NCBI RefSeq assembly: GCF_001437405.1 | Contig: NZ_JQBY01000010.1 | Span: 1 to 64,000, forward strand | Source: Pediococcus ethanolidurans | GTDB taxonomy: Bacteria; Bacillota; Bacilli; Lactobacillales; Lactobacillaceae | Length of the DNA: 64,000 nucleotides | Reading direction: 5' to 3' | Shown: one piece after another, positions 35,223-44,479 of the stretch | Layout: each line of letters opens with the position of its first letter | Numbering within the stretch: position 1 is the stretch's first letter | The notes under the pieces: model-generated | What the model saw: the letters and a program-made list of their open reading frames with translations, nothing else | Databases searched by the model: none | What the model was told of the DNA's origin: nothing | Translations under genes and position numbers: made by a program

Positions 35223-36437
35223 TTATGCAAACCGTTTTGCAATTACTTCTAACACTTTTCTAGCAATATTTTTTTTGCTTGTTTTGGAAATTTGTATATT
35301 CTTTTCATCAGGCTGTAAAATTGTTACGGCATTGTCATTCACATCAAAGCCAATATCAGTTCGTGATACATCATTTGCCACAATCATGTTTACATTTTTA
35401 AGTTTTAGTTTTTTTTCAGCATTATTAAGAAGATCTTCTGTCTCTGCTGCGAATCCAACTAGAAACTGATCAGGGCGAGCCCGTTTTAAACTTTTTAAGA
35501 TATCTGGTGTTTTTTTAAGTTCCAAAATCAATTTATTCGATTGAGCGTCTTTTTTTATTTTATGATGGGCAACGTGTGTGGCCTGGTAGTCAGAAATCGC
35601 AGCAGCCATAATTAAAATATCTGCTTTATTAAATTCCGCTTGGATCGCTGTTTTCATTTGCGACACAGTTTCTACATAAATAACGTTAACATTAGCTGGT
35701 GCCACCAACTGTTTTGTTGCGGAAATAAGCGTCACATGCGCCCCGAAAGCCTGAGCGATTTCCGCAAAGGCATACCCCATTTTACCAGAGGATCGATTAG
35801 AAATATAGCGAACTGGATCGAGATACTCTCTAGTCCCTCCGGCCGTTATTAAAATATTTTTATTCTTTAAACTATTTAAACCCAAATTTTGTTTTACCGT
35901 TATTTGCGCTAACATATAGGACATAATTGCTGCAGATTCTGGAAAACGACCTTTTCCCGAATAGCCTTCAGCGAGCAGACCTGAGGCAGGTTCCATTACA
36001 TGGACACCATCTTGTTTCAAGGTTTGAACATTACGCTGATTAGCTGGATTATGCCACATATGCACGTTCATTGCCGGGATTACAAAAATCGGAGCAGTAA
36101 CTGCCAATAAAGTTGTGCTCACAAAATCATCTGCTAAGCCAGAAGCCATTTTGCTGATAATGCTAGCTGTAGCAGGTGCAACAATGGCAAAATCAGTCCA
36201 ATCAGCTAACTCCACATGTGCAACTGGAGCAGTCGTCACTTGCTCAAACAAATCAGTTTGTACAGCATGACGACTAATTGTTTGAAAGGTCGCTTCACCA
36301 ACAAATTTGGTGGCCGTTTTGGTCATTGCAACGCGTACCAAGGCTCCTTGTTTTTGAAATAACCGAATTAATTCCACAACTTTATAAGCTGCGATTCCGC
36401 CGGTTATAAAAAATGTAATATGCTTATCTTTCCACAT
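35223..36437 (-). CDS. coaBC: Bifunctional CoaBC (PPC synthetase/decarboxylase)
   Basis: This enzyme makes 4'-phosphopantetheine for coenzyme A. The N-terminal CoaC flavoprotein has ITGGIAAYK, ATASIISKMASGLADD and PAMNVHMWHNPANQRN. The C-terminal CoaB half has TAGGTREYLDPVRYISNRSSGKMG. It has 404 residues. The frame extends 27 codons upstream into a terminator, but the ATG at 36437 behind AGGAG gives the standard N-terminus. Only about 37 nt separate it from the rpoZ terminator, so no separate promoter fits. Confidence 0.95.
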   Translation of the reverse strand: MWKDKHITFFITGGIAAYKVVELIRLFQKQGALVRVAMTKTATKFVGEATFQTISRHAVQTDLFEQVTTAPVAHVELADWTDFAIVAPATASIISKMASGLADDFVSTTLLAVTAPIFVIPAMNVHMWHNPANQRNVQTLKQDGVHVMEPASGLLAEGYSGKGRFPESAAIMSYMLAQITVKQNLGLNSLKNKNILITAGGTREYLDPVRYISNRSSGKMGYAFAEIAQAFGAHVTLISATKQLVAPANVNVIYVETVSQMKTAIQAEFNKADILIMAAAISDYQATHVAHHKIKKDAQSNKLILELKKTPDILKSLKRARPDQFLVGFAAETEDLLNNAEKKLKLKNVNMIVANDVSRTDIGFDVNDNAVTILQPDEKNIQISKTSKKNIARKVLEVIAKRFA

Positions 36438-36474
36438 ATAATTTCTCCTCATATTGAAACTGGATTTAAAATTT

Positions 36475-36509
36475 AAAAAAGGTCTGAAAGAAGTTTCTCC
36501 CAGGCCTTT
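36475..36509 (-). terminator. Terminator between rpoZ and coaBC
   Basis: On the minus strand, AAAGGCCTGGGAGAAA pairs imperfectly with TTTCAGACCTTT, followed by a T-run. It may attenuate rather than fully stop transcription into coaBC. Confidence 0.7.
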
Positions 36510-36520
36510 GTTTAACAACT

Positions 36521-36730
36521 TTAAAATTCGGTTTTGTCAGGATCAATTACGACATCACCGGCAACAATTTCTTCCAATGCCTGACCAACACTTTTAGAGG
36601 ATTCATACTTATCTAAAAGTGGTTGTGCGCCAGCATCTAATTCATGGGCACGTTTACTAGCTAACATAATTAAAGAATAACGTGAGTCCACACGTTCTAG
36701 TAAATCATCAACTGATGGATATAAAATCAT
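36521..36730 (-). CDS. rpoZ: RNA polymerase omega subunit
   Basis: This small RNA polymerase subunit (69 residues) stabilises beta'. It is identified by [28 protein letters not shown] and the Lys/Ser stretch before VGQALEEI. It lies 1 nt after gmk, the usual gene pair. Confidence 0.95.
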   Translation of the reverse strand: MILYPSVDDLLERVDSRYSLIMLASKRAHELDAGAQPLLDKYESSKSVGQALEEIVAGDVVIDPDKTEF

Positions 36731-36731
36731 T

Positions 36732-37346
36732 TTATTTATCTCCTAACATTTCTTCATATTCTGGAAACACACGAGCAACCCGAAATCGTTCGCTTTTAAT
36801 AATTGTTTTAATACTTTCAACAGCATTTTCAACTTTATCATTAACAACAGCAAAATCATAATCCTGCATCATTCGAATTTCTTCAACTGCCTTAGCCATT
36901 CGCTTGTTAATCGTTGCCATGTCTTCTGTACCACGATTAATAATTCGTTGCTTTAACTCCATCAAATCTGGAGGAGTCAAAAAGACAAAAACACCATCGG
37001 GAGATTTCTTTCTAACTTGTAAGGCACCATTCACTTCAATTTCCAGAAAAACATCCTTACCTCGATCTAAAGTTTCGTTAACATACTTTAAAGGAGTTCC
37101 ATAATAATTGTCAACATATTTTGCATACTCCAACATTTGACCAGTTTCGATATTATGTTCGAACTCTTCTTTAGAAACGAAATAATAATCAACACCGTCA
37201 ACCTCACCCTCACGAGGTTTACGAGTTGTCATCGAAATTGAATACTGAAAATCATTTCCACCTTGGTCAAAGATTGCTTTACGTACCGTTCCTTTACCAA
37301 CTCCGGACGGACCTGATAAAACGATAAGCATCCCTCTTTTTGCCAT
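36732..37346 (-). CDS. gmk: Guanylate kinase
   Basis: Gmk phosphorylates GMP to GDP with ATP. The P-loop [10 protein letters not shown] is at 11-20, and the GMP-binding region has [19 protein letters not shown]. It has 204 residues. AGGAG precedes the ATG. It is the first gene of the unit transcribed from 37380-37408. Confidence 0.97.
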   Translation of the reverse strand: MAKRGMLIVLSGPSGVGKGTVRKAIFDQGGNDFQYSISMTTRKPREGEVDGVDYYFVSKEEFEHNIETGQMLEYAKYVDNYYGTPLKYVNETLDRGKDVFLEIEVNGALQVRKKSPDGVFVFLTPPDLMELKQRIINRGTEDMATINKRMAKAVEEIRMMQDYDFAVVNDKVENAVESIKTIIKSERFRVARVFPEYEEMLGDK

Positions 37347-37379
37347 AATTTAAAATCTCCTAAATATAATGTAACTCCT

Positions 37380-37408
37380 ATTATCGCTTTTTTAATCGTT
37401 CTTTTCAA
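37380..37408 (-). promoter_or_regulatory. Promoter of gmk-rpoZ
   Basis: On the minus strand there is TTGAAA (37403-37408), a 17-nt spacer and GATAAT (37380-37385), 33 nt before the gmk start. Confidence 0.65.
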
Positions 37409-37468
37409 CTATCAATCACGCTTTATAGATACTCTTTTAGGTGATTTGAATATTTTTTATAATTTCTA

Positions 37469-37497
37469 TTGCATTTGTGAACGTTTGTTCGTATAAT
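37469..37497 (+). promoter_or_regulatory. SOS promoter with LexA box in the spacer
   Basis: TTGCAT (37469-37474), a 17-nt spacer and TATAAT (37492-37497) form a strong promoter. The spacer contains TGAACGTTTGTTCG (37478-37491), which matches the Gram-positive LexA core GAAC-N4-GTTC exactly. LexA binding here would block RNA polymerase. Confidence 0.8.
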
Positions 37498-37504
37498 AAA
37501 AACA

Positions 37505-37518
37505 CAAACAAACGTTCG
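37505..37518. promoter_or_regulatory. Second LexA-like box
   Basis: CAAACAAACGTTCG, read on the minus strand as CGAACGTTTGTTTG, has the core GAAC-N4-GTTT, one mismatch from the LexA core. It lies just before the ribosome site, 13 nt after the first box's -10. Confidence 0.55.
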
Positions 37519-37529
37519 AGGTAGAAAAT

Positions 37530-37841
37530 ATGGAAAATTTACAACAAAATCATAATCGTATGACCAGATTTGTACAAAACTCTTATCAAAAGCTCTTTTC
37601 AGAACCCAGTTTAAATGGTATTGAGCCACAAATGCCACTGTTTCAAGTAAATAGTTTTTTAAACCAAGCTATTAATAAGAACTACACAGTTGCCATCCAA
37701 ATTAATGCCAACGAAACAATTTATGAAACAACTGGCACACTCGCTAAAATTACTGATAAGCGATTCATTTTGACGAATTCTCACAAAAACGTTACCTACT
37801 TGTTAGGAAGCGCTGACATCCGCTTCATCAAAAAGCTATAA
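37530..37841 (+). CDS. SOS-regulated small protein, possibly YolD-like
   Basis: This 103-residue protein is encoded directly behind a LexA-controlled promoter. GAGG lies before the ATG. Residues 1-50 look helical, and the C-terminal half (YTVAIQIN..., TGTLAKITDKRFILTN, YLLGSADIRFIKKL) has the strand pattern of the YolD-like family, whose members accompany UmuC-type error-prone polymerases. The YolD assignment is a weak resemblance, and no umuC gene is adjacent: the opuC genes converge on it. Its control by DNA damage is better supported than its family. Confidence 0.65.
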   Translation: MENLQQNHNRMTRFVQNSYQKLFSEPSLNGIEPQMPLFQVNSFLNQAINKNYTVAIQINANETIYETTGTLAKITDKRFILTNSHKNVTYLLGSADIRFIKKL

Positions 37842-37851
37842 ACCAGCTTTT
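37831..37851. terminator. Weak terminator between the SOS gene and opuCD
   Basis: AAAAGCT (37831-37837) and AGCTTTT (37845-37851) form a short stem at the end of the SOS gene; on the minus strand it is followed by a few Ts after opuCD. Confidence 0.35.
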
Positions 37852-37859
37852 AACTTAGT

Positions 37860-38531
37860 TTATTTAGGTTGTTTTGCCCGTTTAAAGGCTGGATCTAAGC
37901 GGTTTTGTAGCCACCCTAATACCAGATCAGAAATAATAGCCATCAGTGCCGTTGGTAACGCCCCGGCCAAGATAATGGCACCACCATTTGTGGCATTTGT
38001 TCCTCTAATAATGATGTCACCTAAACCACCGGCACCGACAAAAGTACCAATGGCCGTAATTCCAATTGCCAAGACTAACGCGTTACGAATTCCAGCCATA
38101 ATTACTGACATCGAAAGCGGCAATTCAACCATATAGAGCAATTGAAATCGTGTCATTCCCATTCCCCTGCCCGAATCTAAGATACTTGGATCAACACTTT
38201 GCATCCCACTGTACGTATTTTTAATGATTGGCAACAAAGCATATAAAAAAACAGTTGCAATGACCGTGTTTACACCTAATCCTAAACCTAACATAATGAT
38301 TGAAAGCATGGCTAAAGAGGGAACGGTTTGAATAACATTTGCAATTCCAATGACGGTGGAACTAAGCCTTGAATGGCGTGCAATCAAAATTCCCAAAGGA
38401 ATCCCAACAATTGCTGCAAACAACACACCATAAATTGAAATCAAGAAATGACGGTTAAATTGTGATAATACATACATACCGTTATGAGAAAAATAGTAAA
38501 TTAACTGTTGAAAAATATTTAAATTTGCCAT
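37860..38531 (-). CDS. opuCD: Osmoprotectant ABC transporter permease OpuCD
   Basis: This is an inner-membrane permease (223 residues, about six membrane segments) of the OpuC glycine betaine/carnitine/choline importer. The EAA-like loop reads GMGMTRFQLLYMVELPLSM. A GAGGLGDIIIRG segment is typical of these permeases. It starts 2 nt after opuCC and is the last gene of opuCABCD. Confidence 0.93.
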   Translation of the reverse strand: MANLNIFQQLIYYFSHNGMYVLSQFNRHFLISIYGVLFAAIVGIPLGILIARHSRLSSTVIGIANVIQTVPSLAMLSIIMLGLGLGVNTVIATVFLYALLPIIKNTYSGMQSVDPSILDSGRGMGMTRFQLLYMVELPLSMSVIMAGIRNALVLAIGITAIGTFVGAGGLGDIIIRGTNATNGGAIILAGALPTALMAIISDLVLGWLQNRLDPAFKRAKQPK

Positions 38532-38533
38532 CT

Positions 38534-39469
38534 TTAGTTACCGTCCTTTCCGTCAAAATAATGATGCTGTTTCAGAAATTGCTGTGCCACCACTTGGGGC
38601 TCAATTAATTGATTATCAACTTCTGCATTCAATTTTTGCATAGTACTTAACGAAATTTTTCCCTTGAGTTTAAGCAAAATTTTTTTTAATTCAGGATGAG
38701 CTTTTAAAACTTTATCAGTAGCTAGTGGACTAGCATTGTATGGCGGGAAAAATTGCTTGTTATCTTTTAAAACTTTTAAATCATAACTTCTTATTCGGCC
38801 ATCGGTTGAATATCCCAAAACAGCATTCATTTTACCAGACTGAACTGCACTGTAGACCAACCCAATTTGCATCGGATATACTTTTTGAAATTGAAAACCA
38901 TAAGTTTGAACGAAACCATCATAACCATCGCCTTTTCGGTTAACCCAAATTTGATCAGCGCCAACTGTCATTTTGGATGCTAAGGGTTTCAAATCACTAA
39001 CTGTTTTCAAATGTTCTTTTCTAGCTAGCTTTCCGGTTACCATAAAAGCATAAGTATCTGCAAAACCATAAGATGGAAAATAGGTCATATGATATTTGTT
39101 TTTATAAATTTTGCGAACCTTTTCAGTAGCAACCTTTGGATCCTTGACAGCATCTTGATTAAAAATTGTTGTCAAATCTGTCCCATTATACCGAATAGCT
39201 GAAATATCAGCATTGCCGTTTTTAACTGCTTGAAAACTTACAGAACCAGATCCTAAATTATTAATCAAAGTTGTCTTTAAATTAGTATCATGCTGAATTA
39301 AATCTGAAATCATATAAGCCATTATTTGTTGTTCTGTAGTATTCTGTGCTGCAATTCTAATTGTATCCTTAGAAGATGAATTGAGTCCCGGAAATCCACA
39401 GCCACTCAAAATTAATGTCAAAACAGTTAATAAAATTCCGGCCTTTATAAATCGAGTCACTTTTTTCAT
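38534..39469 (-). CDS. opuCC: Osmoprotectant-binding lipoprotein OpuCC
   Basis: This is the substrate-binding lipoprotein of the OpuC transporter (311 residues). A signal peptide ends in the lipobox ILSGC, with Cys24 lipidated. The mature part is an OpuAC/ProX-type domain, with ISAIRYNGTDLT and GLVYSAVQSGKMNAVLGYSTDGRI. It sits between the two permease genes, 13 nt from opuCB and 2 nt from opuCD. Confidence 0.94.
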   Translation of the reverse strand: MKKVTRFIKAGILLTVLTLILSGCGFPGLNSSSKDTIRIAAQNTTEQQIMAYMISDLIQHDTNLKTTLINNLGSGSVSFQAVKNGNADISAIRYNGTDLTTIFNQDAVKDPKVATEKVRKIYKNKYHMTYFPSYGFADTYAFMVTGKLARKEHLKTVSDLKPLASKMTVGADQIWVNRKGDGYDGFVQTYGFQFQKVYPMQIGLVYSAVQSGKMNAVLGYSTDGRIRSYDLKVLKDNKQFFPPYNASPLATDKVLKAHPELKKILLKLKGKISLSTMQKLNAEVDNQLIEPQVVAQQFLKQHHYFDGKDGN

Positions 39470-39482
39470 TGCGATCCTCCTT

Positions 39483-40121
39483 CTATGGCCTTACATTACT
39501 TGTTGTTCTAGGGGTCAACCAAGTTTCCAACTTACCTAATAACCAATCAACCAGCAAAGCAAGTAAAATCACTGGAATTGATCCTCCTAAAATCAAATCT
39601 GTTCGATACAGATTCAGACCATTAAAGATAAAATCACCAAGTCCGCCAGCCCCTATATAGGAAGCCAATGCTGTCCATGCAATCACATAAGTTGCAGACA
39701 AACGAATACCACTCATAATTACCGGTACAGCCATAGGAAGCTCAACTTTGATGATTGACTGAAGATTAGTCATTCCCATTCCCTTAGCAGCATCCCTCAA
39801 GCTAGGGTCCACACCATTAAGTCCTAAGAATGTATTTCTTAGAATTGGTAATAACGAATATATGAATAGCGCCACAATAGCCGGAACCGCTCCAATTCCA
39901 AAAATAGGAATCATCATTGCTAATAATGCCAAAGCAGGAATAGTCTGTAAAACACTTGCTATTTCAATAATGACAACAGAAGCTTTCTTTAAACGCGTTA
40001 ATAATACACCCAGTGGAACTGCAATAATTACGCCCAAACCTAATGCAATTCCTGAGATATAAATGTGTTGCCAAATCTTATAGAGTAATTGGCCACCATA
40101 TGTTTGAATAAAGGTAATCAC
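39483..40121 (-). CDS. opuCB: Osmoprotectant ABC transporter permease OpuCB
   Basis: This is the second permease of OpuC (212 residues, about six membrane segments). The coupling loop is [21 protein letters not shown], and [12 protein letters not shown] is shared with OpuCD. The start codon overlaps the opuCA stop by 4 nt. Confidence 0.93.
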   Translation of the reverse strand: MITFIQTYGGQLLYKIWQHIYISGIALGLGVIIAVPLGVLLTRLKKASVVIIEIASVLQTIPALALLAMMIPIFGIGAVPAIVALFIYSLLPILRNTFLGLNGVDPSLRDAAKGMGMTNLQSIIKVELPMAVPVIMSGIRLSATYVIAWTALASYIGAGGLGDFIFNGLNLYRTDLILGGSIPVILLALLVDWLLGKLETWLTPRTTSNVRP

Positions 40122-41341
40122 GATTTATCGTCACCCGCCTTTACTACTTTGTCTTGATCAGTAGTACTTGACTTGGCTTTGTCCTTTGCTGGATGCGTAG
40201 TTGTGTCTGAATCACCCCACAATGCATCATAAACAATGTCAACTAACGAAGCACGCGTCACAATACCAACCAATTTCTTGTCTTTATCAACAACCGGAAC
40301 GTTTTTGTATCCGCGTTTTAAAATTCTTTCAACTGTATCACGAATAATAGAATTTTCATTTACATAAAATACCTTACGCGTCATCACGTCATCAACACTT
40401 GTTGCTGTGTTGTAGTTGTAGTCAATCTGCTCAATATCTACATAACCCTTTAGTACACCAGAATCGTCCGTAACAAGTAAAGTATCAACACGCTTTTCGT
40501 GCATCAATTTTAAAGCCTCTTTTAAAGATCTTCCTGGTGTAATCGATACAGCGTTGTTATACATAACCTGACCAACTGTTGTGATGCTTGGTTTAGCCTG
40601 TATTAAACGATCTTTTCCAATTAGATTTTCAACAAATTCATTAGCCGGATGCCGTAATATTTCATCAGGAGTTGCAACCTGAACCATTTTTCCATGACTC
40701 ATTACCACAATTCGAGTAGCTAGTTTTAAAGCCTCATCCATATCATGGGTCACAAAAACAAGCGTTTTCCCTAAACGTTCCTGCAAATCCTTCACAAAAT
40801 CCTGCAGTGACTCACGCGTAATTGGATCCAAAGCACCAAACGGTTCATCCATTAAAATTAGATCCTGATCGGCTGCCAATGCTCTAACAACACCGATTCG
40901 TTGTTGTTGTCCTCCAGATAACTCCGAAGGGTATCGATCTAGATAATCTTCAGGTAGTTCAACCATTTTAATCATTTCTTTAGCACGTTCATTACGTTTT
41001 TCTTCAGACCACTTAAGCAATTTAGGGACAATTGTAATATTGTCCCTAATCGTCATGTGTGGCATTAAACCAATATTTTGAATAACATAACCAATTCTAC
41101 GGCGTAGCTTTACTGGATCAGCCTTTAGGACGTCTTCTCCTTCTAACTTGATGGATCCTTCAGAAGGATTTAACATTCGGTTAATCATGCGCATGGTGGT
41201 TGTTTTCCCAGAACCAGATGTCCCAATAAAGCAAATAAACTCACCTTTTTCGACATTGAGATTAAAGTCATCAACGGCTTTATTTCCTCCATAAATCTTA
41301 GAAAGATGTTTCATCTCTAAAAACACGTACGTCAACTCCAT
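40118..41341 (-). CDS. opuCA: Osmoprotectant ABC transporter ATPase OpuCA
   Basis: This is the ATPase of the OpuC importer (407 residues). Walker A is GTSGSGKTT (40-48), the signature is LSGGQQQR, and Walker B is [12 protein letters not shown]. Two CBS domains (about 258-375) sense ionic strength in homologues. The start is uncertain: the ATG at 41341 has no clear ribosome site, whereas the GTG at 41326 lies 9 nt behind a GGAG, so the protein may begin at residue 6. It is the first gene of opuCABCD. Confidence 0.94.
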   Translation of the reverse strand: MELTYVFLEMKHLSKIYGGNKAVDDFNLNVEKGEFICFIGTSGSGKTTTMRMINRMLNPSEGSIKLEGEDVLKADPVKLRRRIGYVIQNIGLMPHMTIRDNITIVPKLLKWSEEKRNERAKEMIKMVELPEDYLDRYPSELSGGQQQRIGVVRALAADQDLILMDEPFGALDPITRESLQDFVKDLQERLGKTLVFVTHDMDEALKLATRIVVMSHGKMVQVATPDEILRHPANEFVENLIGKDRLIQAKPSITTVGQVMYNNAVSITPGRSLKEALKLMHEKRVDTLLVTDDSGVLKGYVDIEQIDYNYNTATSVDDVMTRKVFYVNENSIIRDTVERILKRGYKNVPVVDKDKKLVGIVTRASLVDIVYDALWGDSDTTTHPAKDKAKSSTTDQDKVVKAGDDKS

Positions 41342-41390
41342 TCTTTTTTAAGTACGACTAAGTTCATGGTATCCTACATTGCCCCCATTC

Positions 41391-41404
41391 TGCAAACGTT
41401 ATGA
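41391..41404. promoter_or_regulatory. cre-like site upstream of opuCA
   Basis: TGCAAACGTTATGA matches the CcpA consensus TGNNANCGNTNNCA at all but one fixed position. It lies about 50 nt before opuCA, where the promoter is expected, though no good -10/-35 pair is evident. Confidence 0.35.
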
Positions 41405-41451
41405 ATATTTACAAGATTAAAATTTCAATTATTCAGAAAAAAGTAGAAACT

Positions 41452-41500
41452 AAAAAAGAGCCTTTAAGAGGTCGTGTGGGCCATCTTAAGAAGCTCTTTT
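41452..41500 (-). terminator. Terminator overlapping the end of recN
   Basis: On the minus strand, AAAAGAGC-TTC-TTAAGA pairs with TCTTAA-AG-GCTCTTTT, then a T-run. The stop codon and last codons of recN lie inside the hairpin. Confidence 0.75.
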
Positions 41501-43152
41501 GCATGTTGAATACTTAACTTTGTGACGGTACTTCCAGCTAACATTCGTGCCAATTCTTGTACACGTCCATCTGTATCTAAATCGTTTAATTTCGTTTCAG
41601 TTCTTCCATCCTTAATAACCTTCGAAACAAAGAATTGATGATCGGCTTCTGCGGCAACTTGAGGTAGATGTGTAATACAAAGCACTTGTGAATAACCTGC
41701 AATTAGTTTAATTTTTTCTGCAATTGCTTGTGCAACACGTCCACTAACTCCTGTATCAACCTCATCAAAAATGATGCTCGTTACTCCTTGTGACTTAGCA
41801 AAAATAGTTTTTAACGCCAGCATAATTCGCGAAAGTTCTCCACCAGAAGCAATTCTGGATAAAGGTCCCATTGTTTCACCAGGATTCGTCCGTAAATAAA
41901 ACTCTACATTATCTATTCCGGTTGGCTTAAATTTTAAGTCATCTGTCTGAGAAAAATGCACTTCGAATTCTGCCTTATCCATATAGAGTTGTTGTAATTG
42001 CTCATGAACGGCAATTTTCAGATGTTTGGCTGCTTCTTTTCGTGTTTGTGATAACGTTATTGCAGTTTTTTTGAGTGATTCTTGTAATTTTTCAAGTTTT
42101 TCTTCCATTTGACCCTCATCAGACTCTGAATCAATCATACTATGAAGCTCATCAGAAACTTTTTGATCATATGCAAGAATCTGTTTAATATTATCACCAT
42201 ATTTCTTTTTTAATTGATAGATGTCTTCTAACCGTTTCTCTACCTGGTCTAACTTGCCTTCATCCCACTCCATATTATCAAGTTCACCACTGATATCATT
42301 CGTAGCATCCTGTAATTGATAATAGGCTGAAGAAACAATATTCGAGATATTCTTGTACTTATCATCAATATCCTCAATATCTCTTAAAGCATTCATGGCC
42401 TCTCCAGTCGTGTCAATGGCTCCGGCAGATTCTTCATTTTCTAAAGCCAACTGAGCTGTTTGTAGAGCGGTACTAATTTTTTGAAAATTTTCAAGTAACT
42501 CTTTTTGTGAATTGAGTTGTTCCTCCTCACCTACTTGAAGATTTGCGTCTTCAATTTCCTTAGCTTGGAAACGCAGCATATCAACTCTTTGTGCCCATTC
42601 TTTTTCATTTGCTTTTTTTCGATCAAATTTCTTCTTTAATGCTTGGTAACGTTCGTATTCTTCTTGATATTGTTTTAAAAGTGGTTTAACTTCGTTACGC
42701 GCAAATTCGTCCAACATTCCCAAATGCTTATCTGGTTGCATCAATTCTTGATGTTCGTTTTGTCCATGAATGTCAATCAATGTTTCACCAATTTGTTTTA
42801 AAATGGTGGTATTCACAAGTGAACCATTAATTCGACAAACATTTCGACCACTCATTTGAATTTCTCTTTGTAAAATCAAAGTTGGATCTGAGTGATCAAT
42901 TCCATACTGGTTTAACAAAGCTAAAGTATCCGGATTTTTATCCATGCTAAACATTCCCTGTAAAACAGCTTTTTTAGCACCTTTACGAATAAAATCAACT
43001 GAACCTCTTCCTCCAGCTAATAAACCAACTGCATCAATAATAATTGATTTTCCCGCTCCAGTTTCACCAGTTAACACGGTCATTCCTGAATTAAATTCAA
43101 TATTTAGTTTTTCAATAATTGCAAAATTTCGAATTGATAATTCTTGCAGCAT
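41464..43152 (-). CDS. recN: DNA repair protein RecN
   Basis: This SMC-like ATPase acts early in double-strand-break repair. Walker A GETGAGKS is at 29-36, long coiled coils fill the middle (about 160-370), and the C-terminal head has IASGGELSRIMLALK and IIFDEVDTGVSG. It has 562 residues, full length. AGGTGA precedes the ATG. It is the last gene of the folD-to-recN run and follows argR, as in many Bacillota. Confidence 0.97.
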   Translation of the reverse strand: MLQELSIRNFAIIEKLNIEFNSGMTVLTGETGAGKSIIIDAVGLLAGGRGSVDFIRKGAKKAVLQGMFSMDKNPDTLALLNQYGIDHSDPTLILQREIQMSGRNVCRINGSLVNTTILKQIGETLIDIHGQNEHQELMQPDKHLGMLDEFARNEVKPLLKQYQEEYERYQALKKKFDRKKANEKEWAQRVDMLRFQAKEIEDANLQVGEEEQLNSQKELLENFQKISTALQTAQLALENEESAGAIDTTGEAMNALRDIEDIDDKYKNISNIVSSAYYQLQDATNDISGELDNMEWDEGKLDQVEKRLEDIYQLKKKYGDNIKQILAYDQKVSDELHSMIDSESDEGQMEEKLEKLQESLKKTAITLSQTRKEAAKHLKIAVHEQLQQLYMDKAEFEVHFSQTDDLKFKPTGIDNVEFYLRTNPGETMGPLSRIASGGELSRIMLALKTIFAKSQGVTSIIFDEVDTGVSGRVAQAIAEKIKLIAGYSQVLCITHLPQVAAEADHQFFVSKVIKDGRTETKLNDLDTDGRVQELARMLAGSTVTKLSIQHAKELLKMAHTTS

Positions 43153-43182
43153 GTTTTCACCTCAACACATTTAAATAGACCA

Positions 43183-43638
43183 TTAATTTGCCAACATGTC
43201 CGAAATTAACTGTTTAAGATTGGCCACTCCTTCAACACTTGTTGTTACAACAAGGACAGAACCGTCATCACTAATAGCTCCTAAAATATCCGTACTATTC
43301 AGTTGATTTAACAAACTCGCGATTGCCGGACCACTCCCAGGTTGAACAGACAAAAAAATGAAAGTGGCACTACTGGTTAGTTTTTTCATTGATTGTTGAA
43401 GGGTGTTTGCCAGTTTTAATTTAATATTTTCATCTTTTTTTGGTGGTAAAGCATAATGATAGCCACCGTTTTTGGAAGGAAGTTTAACTAATTGCATATC
43501 ACGAATATCACGCGAAACAGTTGCTTGAGTCACCTCAATACCACTTTCACGTAAAAACGTAACTAAATCTTCTTGTTTTTGAACATCATTTTTTAAGAGA
43601 ATTTCTTGAATATGCTTTTGGCGTTCACTTTTTTTCAT
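43183..43638 (-). CDS. argR: Arginine repressor ArgR/AhrC
   Basis: This hexameric arginine-responsive regulator has 151 residues. The N-terminal winged helix (about 1-70) includes QATVSRDIRDMQLVKLP. The C-terminal domain (about 80-150) holds the trimerisation and arginine-binding motif SDDGSVLVVT (family motif GDDT/ISDD). No arginine genes are nearby, so it sits in its conserved location before recN. Confidence 0.94.
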   Translation of the reverse strand: MKKSERQKHIQEILLKNDVQKQEDLVTFLRESGIEVTQATVSRDIRDMQLVKLPSKNGGYHYALPPKKDENIKLKLANTLQQSMKKLTSSATFIFLSVQPGSGPAIASLLNQLNSTDILGAISDDGSVLVVTTSVEGVANLKQLISDMLAN

Positions 43639-43651
43639 TCAAATCGACCTC

Positions 43652-44479
43652 TTATTTTTCTTTTGAGTGATTTAGTTGAGCGTAGGCGGCGTCCAACGTC
43701 TTTGTAATTGAAACATTTTTAGCAATTTGAGCAACATCATCTGTGGCAACTAAATGCGTCAAGAATTCAATATTACCTTCTCCACCCTTTATCGGTGAAA
43801 AATCAAGTCCAACAACATTATACCCATTTTCAACCGCCATCTGGAGCGTATTTTTTAAAACTTCTTCGTGCGTCTTAGGATCATGAATAATTCCATGCTT
43901 ACCCACCTTGTCCTTACCAGCTTCAAATTGGGGTTTAATAAGGGCAACCACACTACCATTAGGCTTAATAATATCTTTCAGTGCCGGTAAAATCAATTTC
44001 AATGAAATAAAAGAAACATCAATCGATGCAAATTCCGGTTGTCCATGCGTAAAATCAGCTAATTTAGAATATCTAAAATTTGTATTTTCCATCACAACAA
44101 CACGTGAGTCTTCACGCAATTTCCAAACCAGTTGATTCGTGCCAACATCCAGGGCATAGCTTAAACGTGCCCCATTCTGCAACATGACATCTGTAAAACC
44201 ACCCGTGGAAGAACCAATATCCAATACTATCTTGTCTTGAACACTTATATCAAAAACCTTCAGAGCTTTTTCGAGCTTTAGACCACCACGACTAACATAT
44301 GGCATTCGTTTTCCTTTAAAATGAAGTTCAGTATCAATTGGAATCTTACTACCTGGTTTATCCAATCGTTCTTCATTTTCTCCAAGAATTTCACCGGCCA
44401 TGACAGCCCGCTTTGCCTGTTCACGTGTATCAAATAATCCTTGTGATACTAATAGCACATCTACTCGTTCTTTTTTCAT
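43652..44479 (-). CDS. tlyA: TlyA-family rRNA 2'-O-methyltransferase
   Basis: This TlyA/YqxC family protein has 275 residues. An S4 RNA-binding domain (about 4-62, RVDVLLVSQGLFDTREQAKR) is followed by an FtsJ-like methyltransferase domain with VLDIGSSTGGFTDVMLQ and SIDVSFISLKLIL. Family members methylate rRNA riboses and were named for a haemolysin phenotype. It overlaps ispA by 4 nt. Confidence 0.93.
   Translation of the reverse strand: MKKERVDVLLVSQGLFDTREQAKRAVMAGEILGENEERLDKPGSKIPIDTELHFKGKRMPYVSRGGLKLEKALKVFDISVQDKIVLDIGSSTGGFTDVMLQNGARLSYALDVGTNQLVWKLREDSRVVVMENTNFRYSKLADFTHGQPEFASIDVSFISLKLILPALKDIIKPNGSVVALIKPQFEAGKDKVGKHGIIHDPKTHEEVLKNTLQMAVENGYNVVGLDFSPIKGGEGNIEFLTHLVATDDVAQIAKNVSITKTLDAAYAQLNHSKEK

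Noticed and set aside
37423-37638. Minus-strand frame over the SOS promoter
   Set aside because: It conflicts with the strong promoter and ribosome site of the plus-strand gene and lacks its own.
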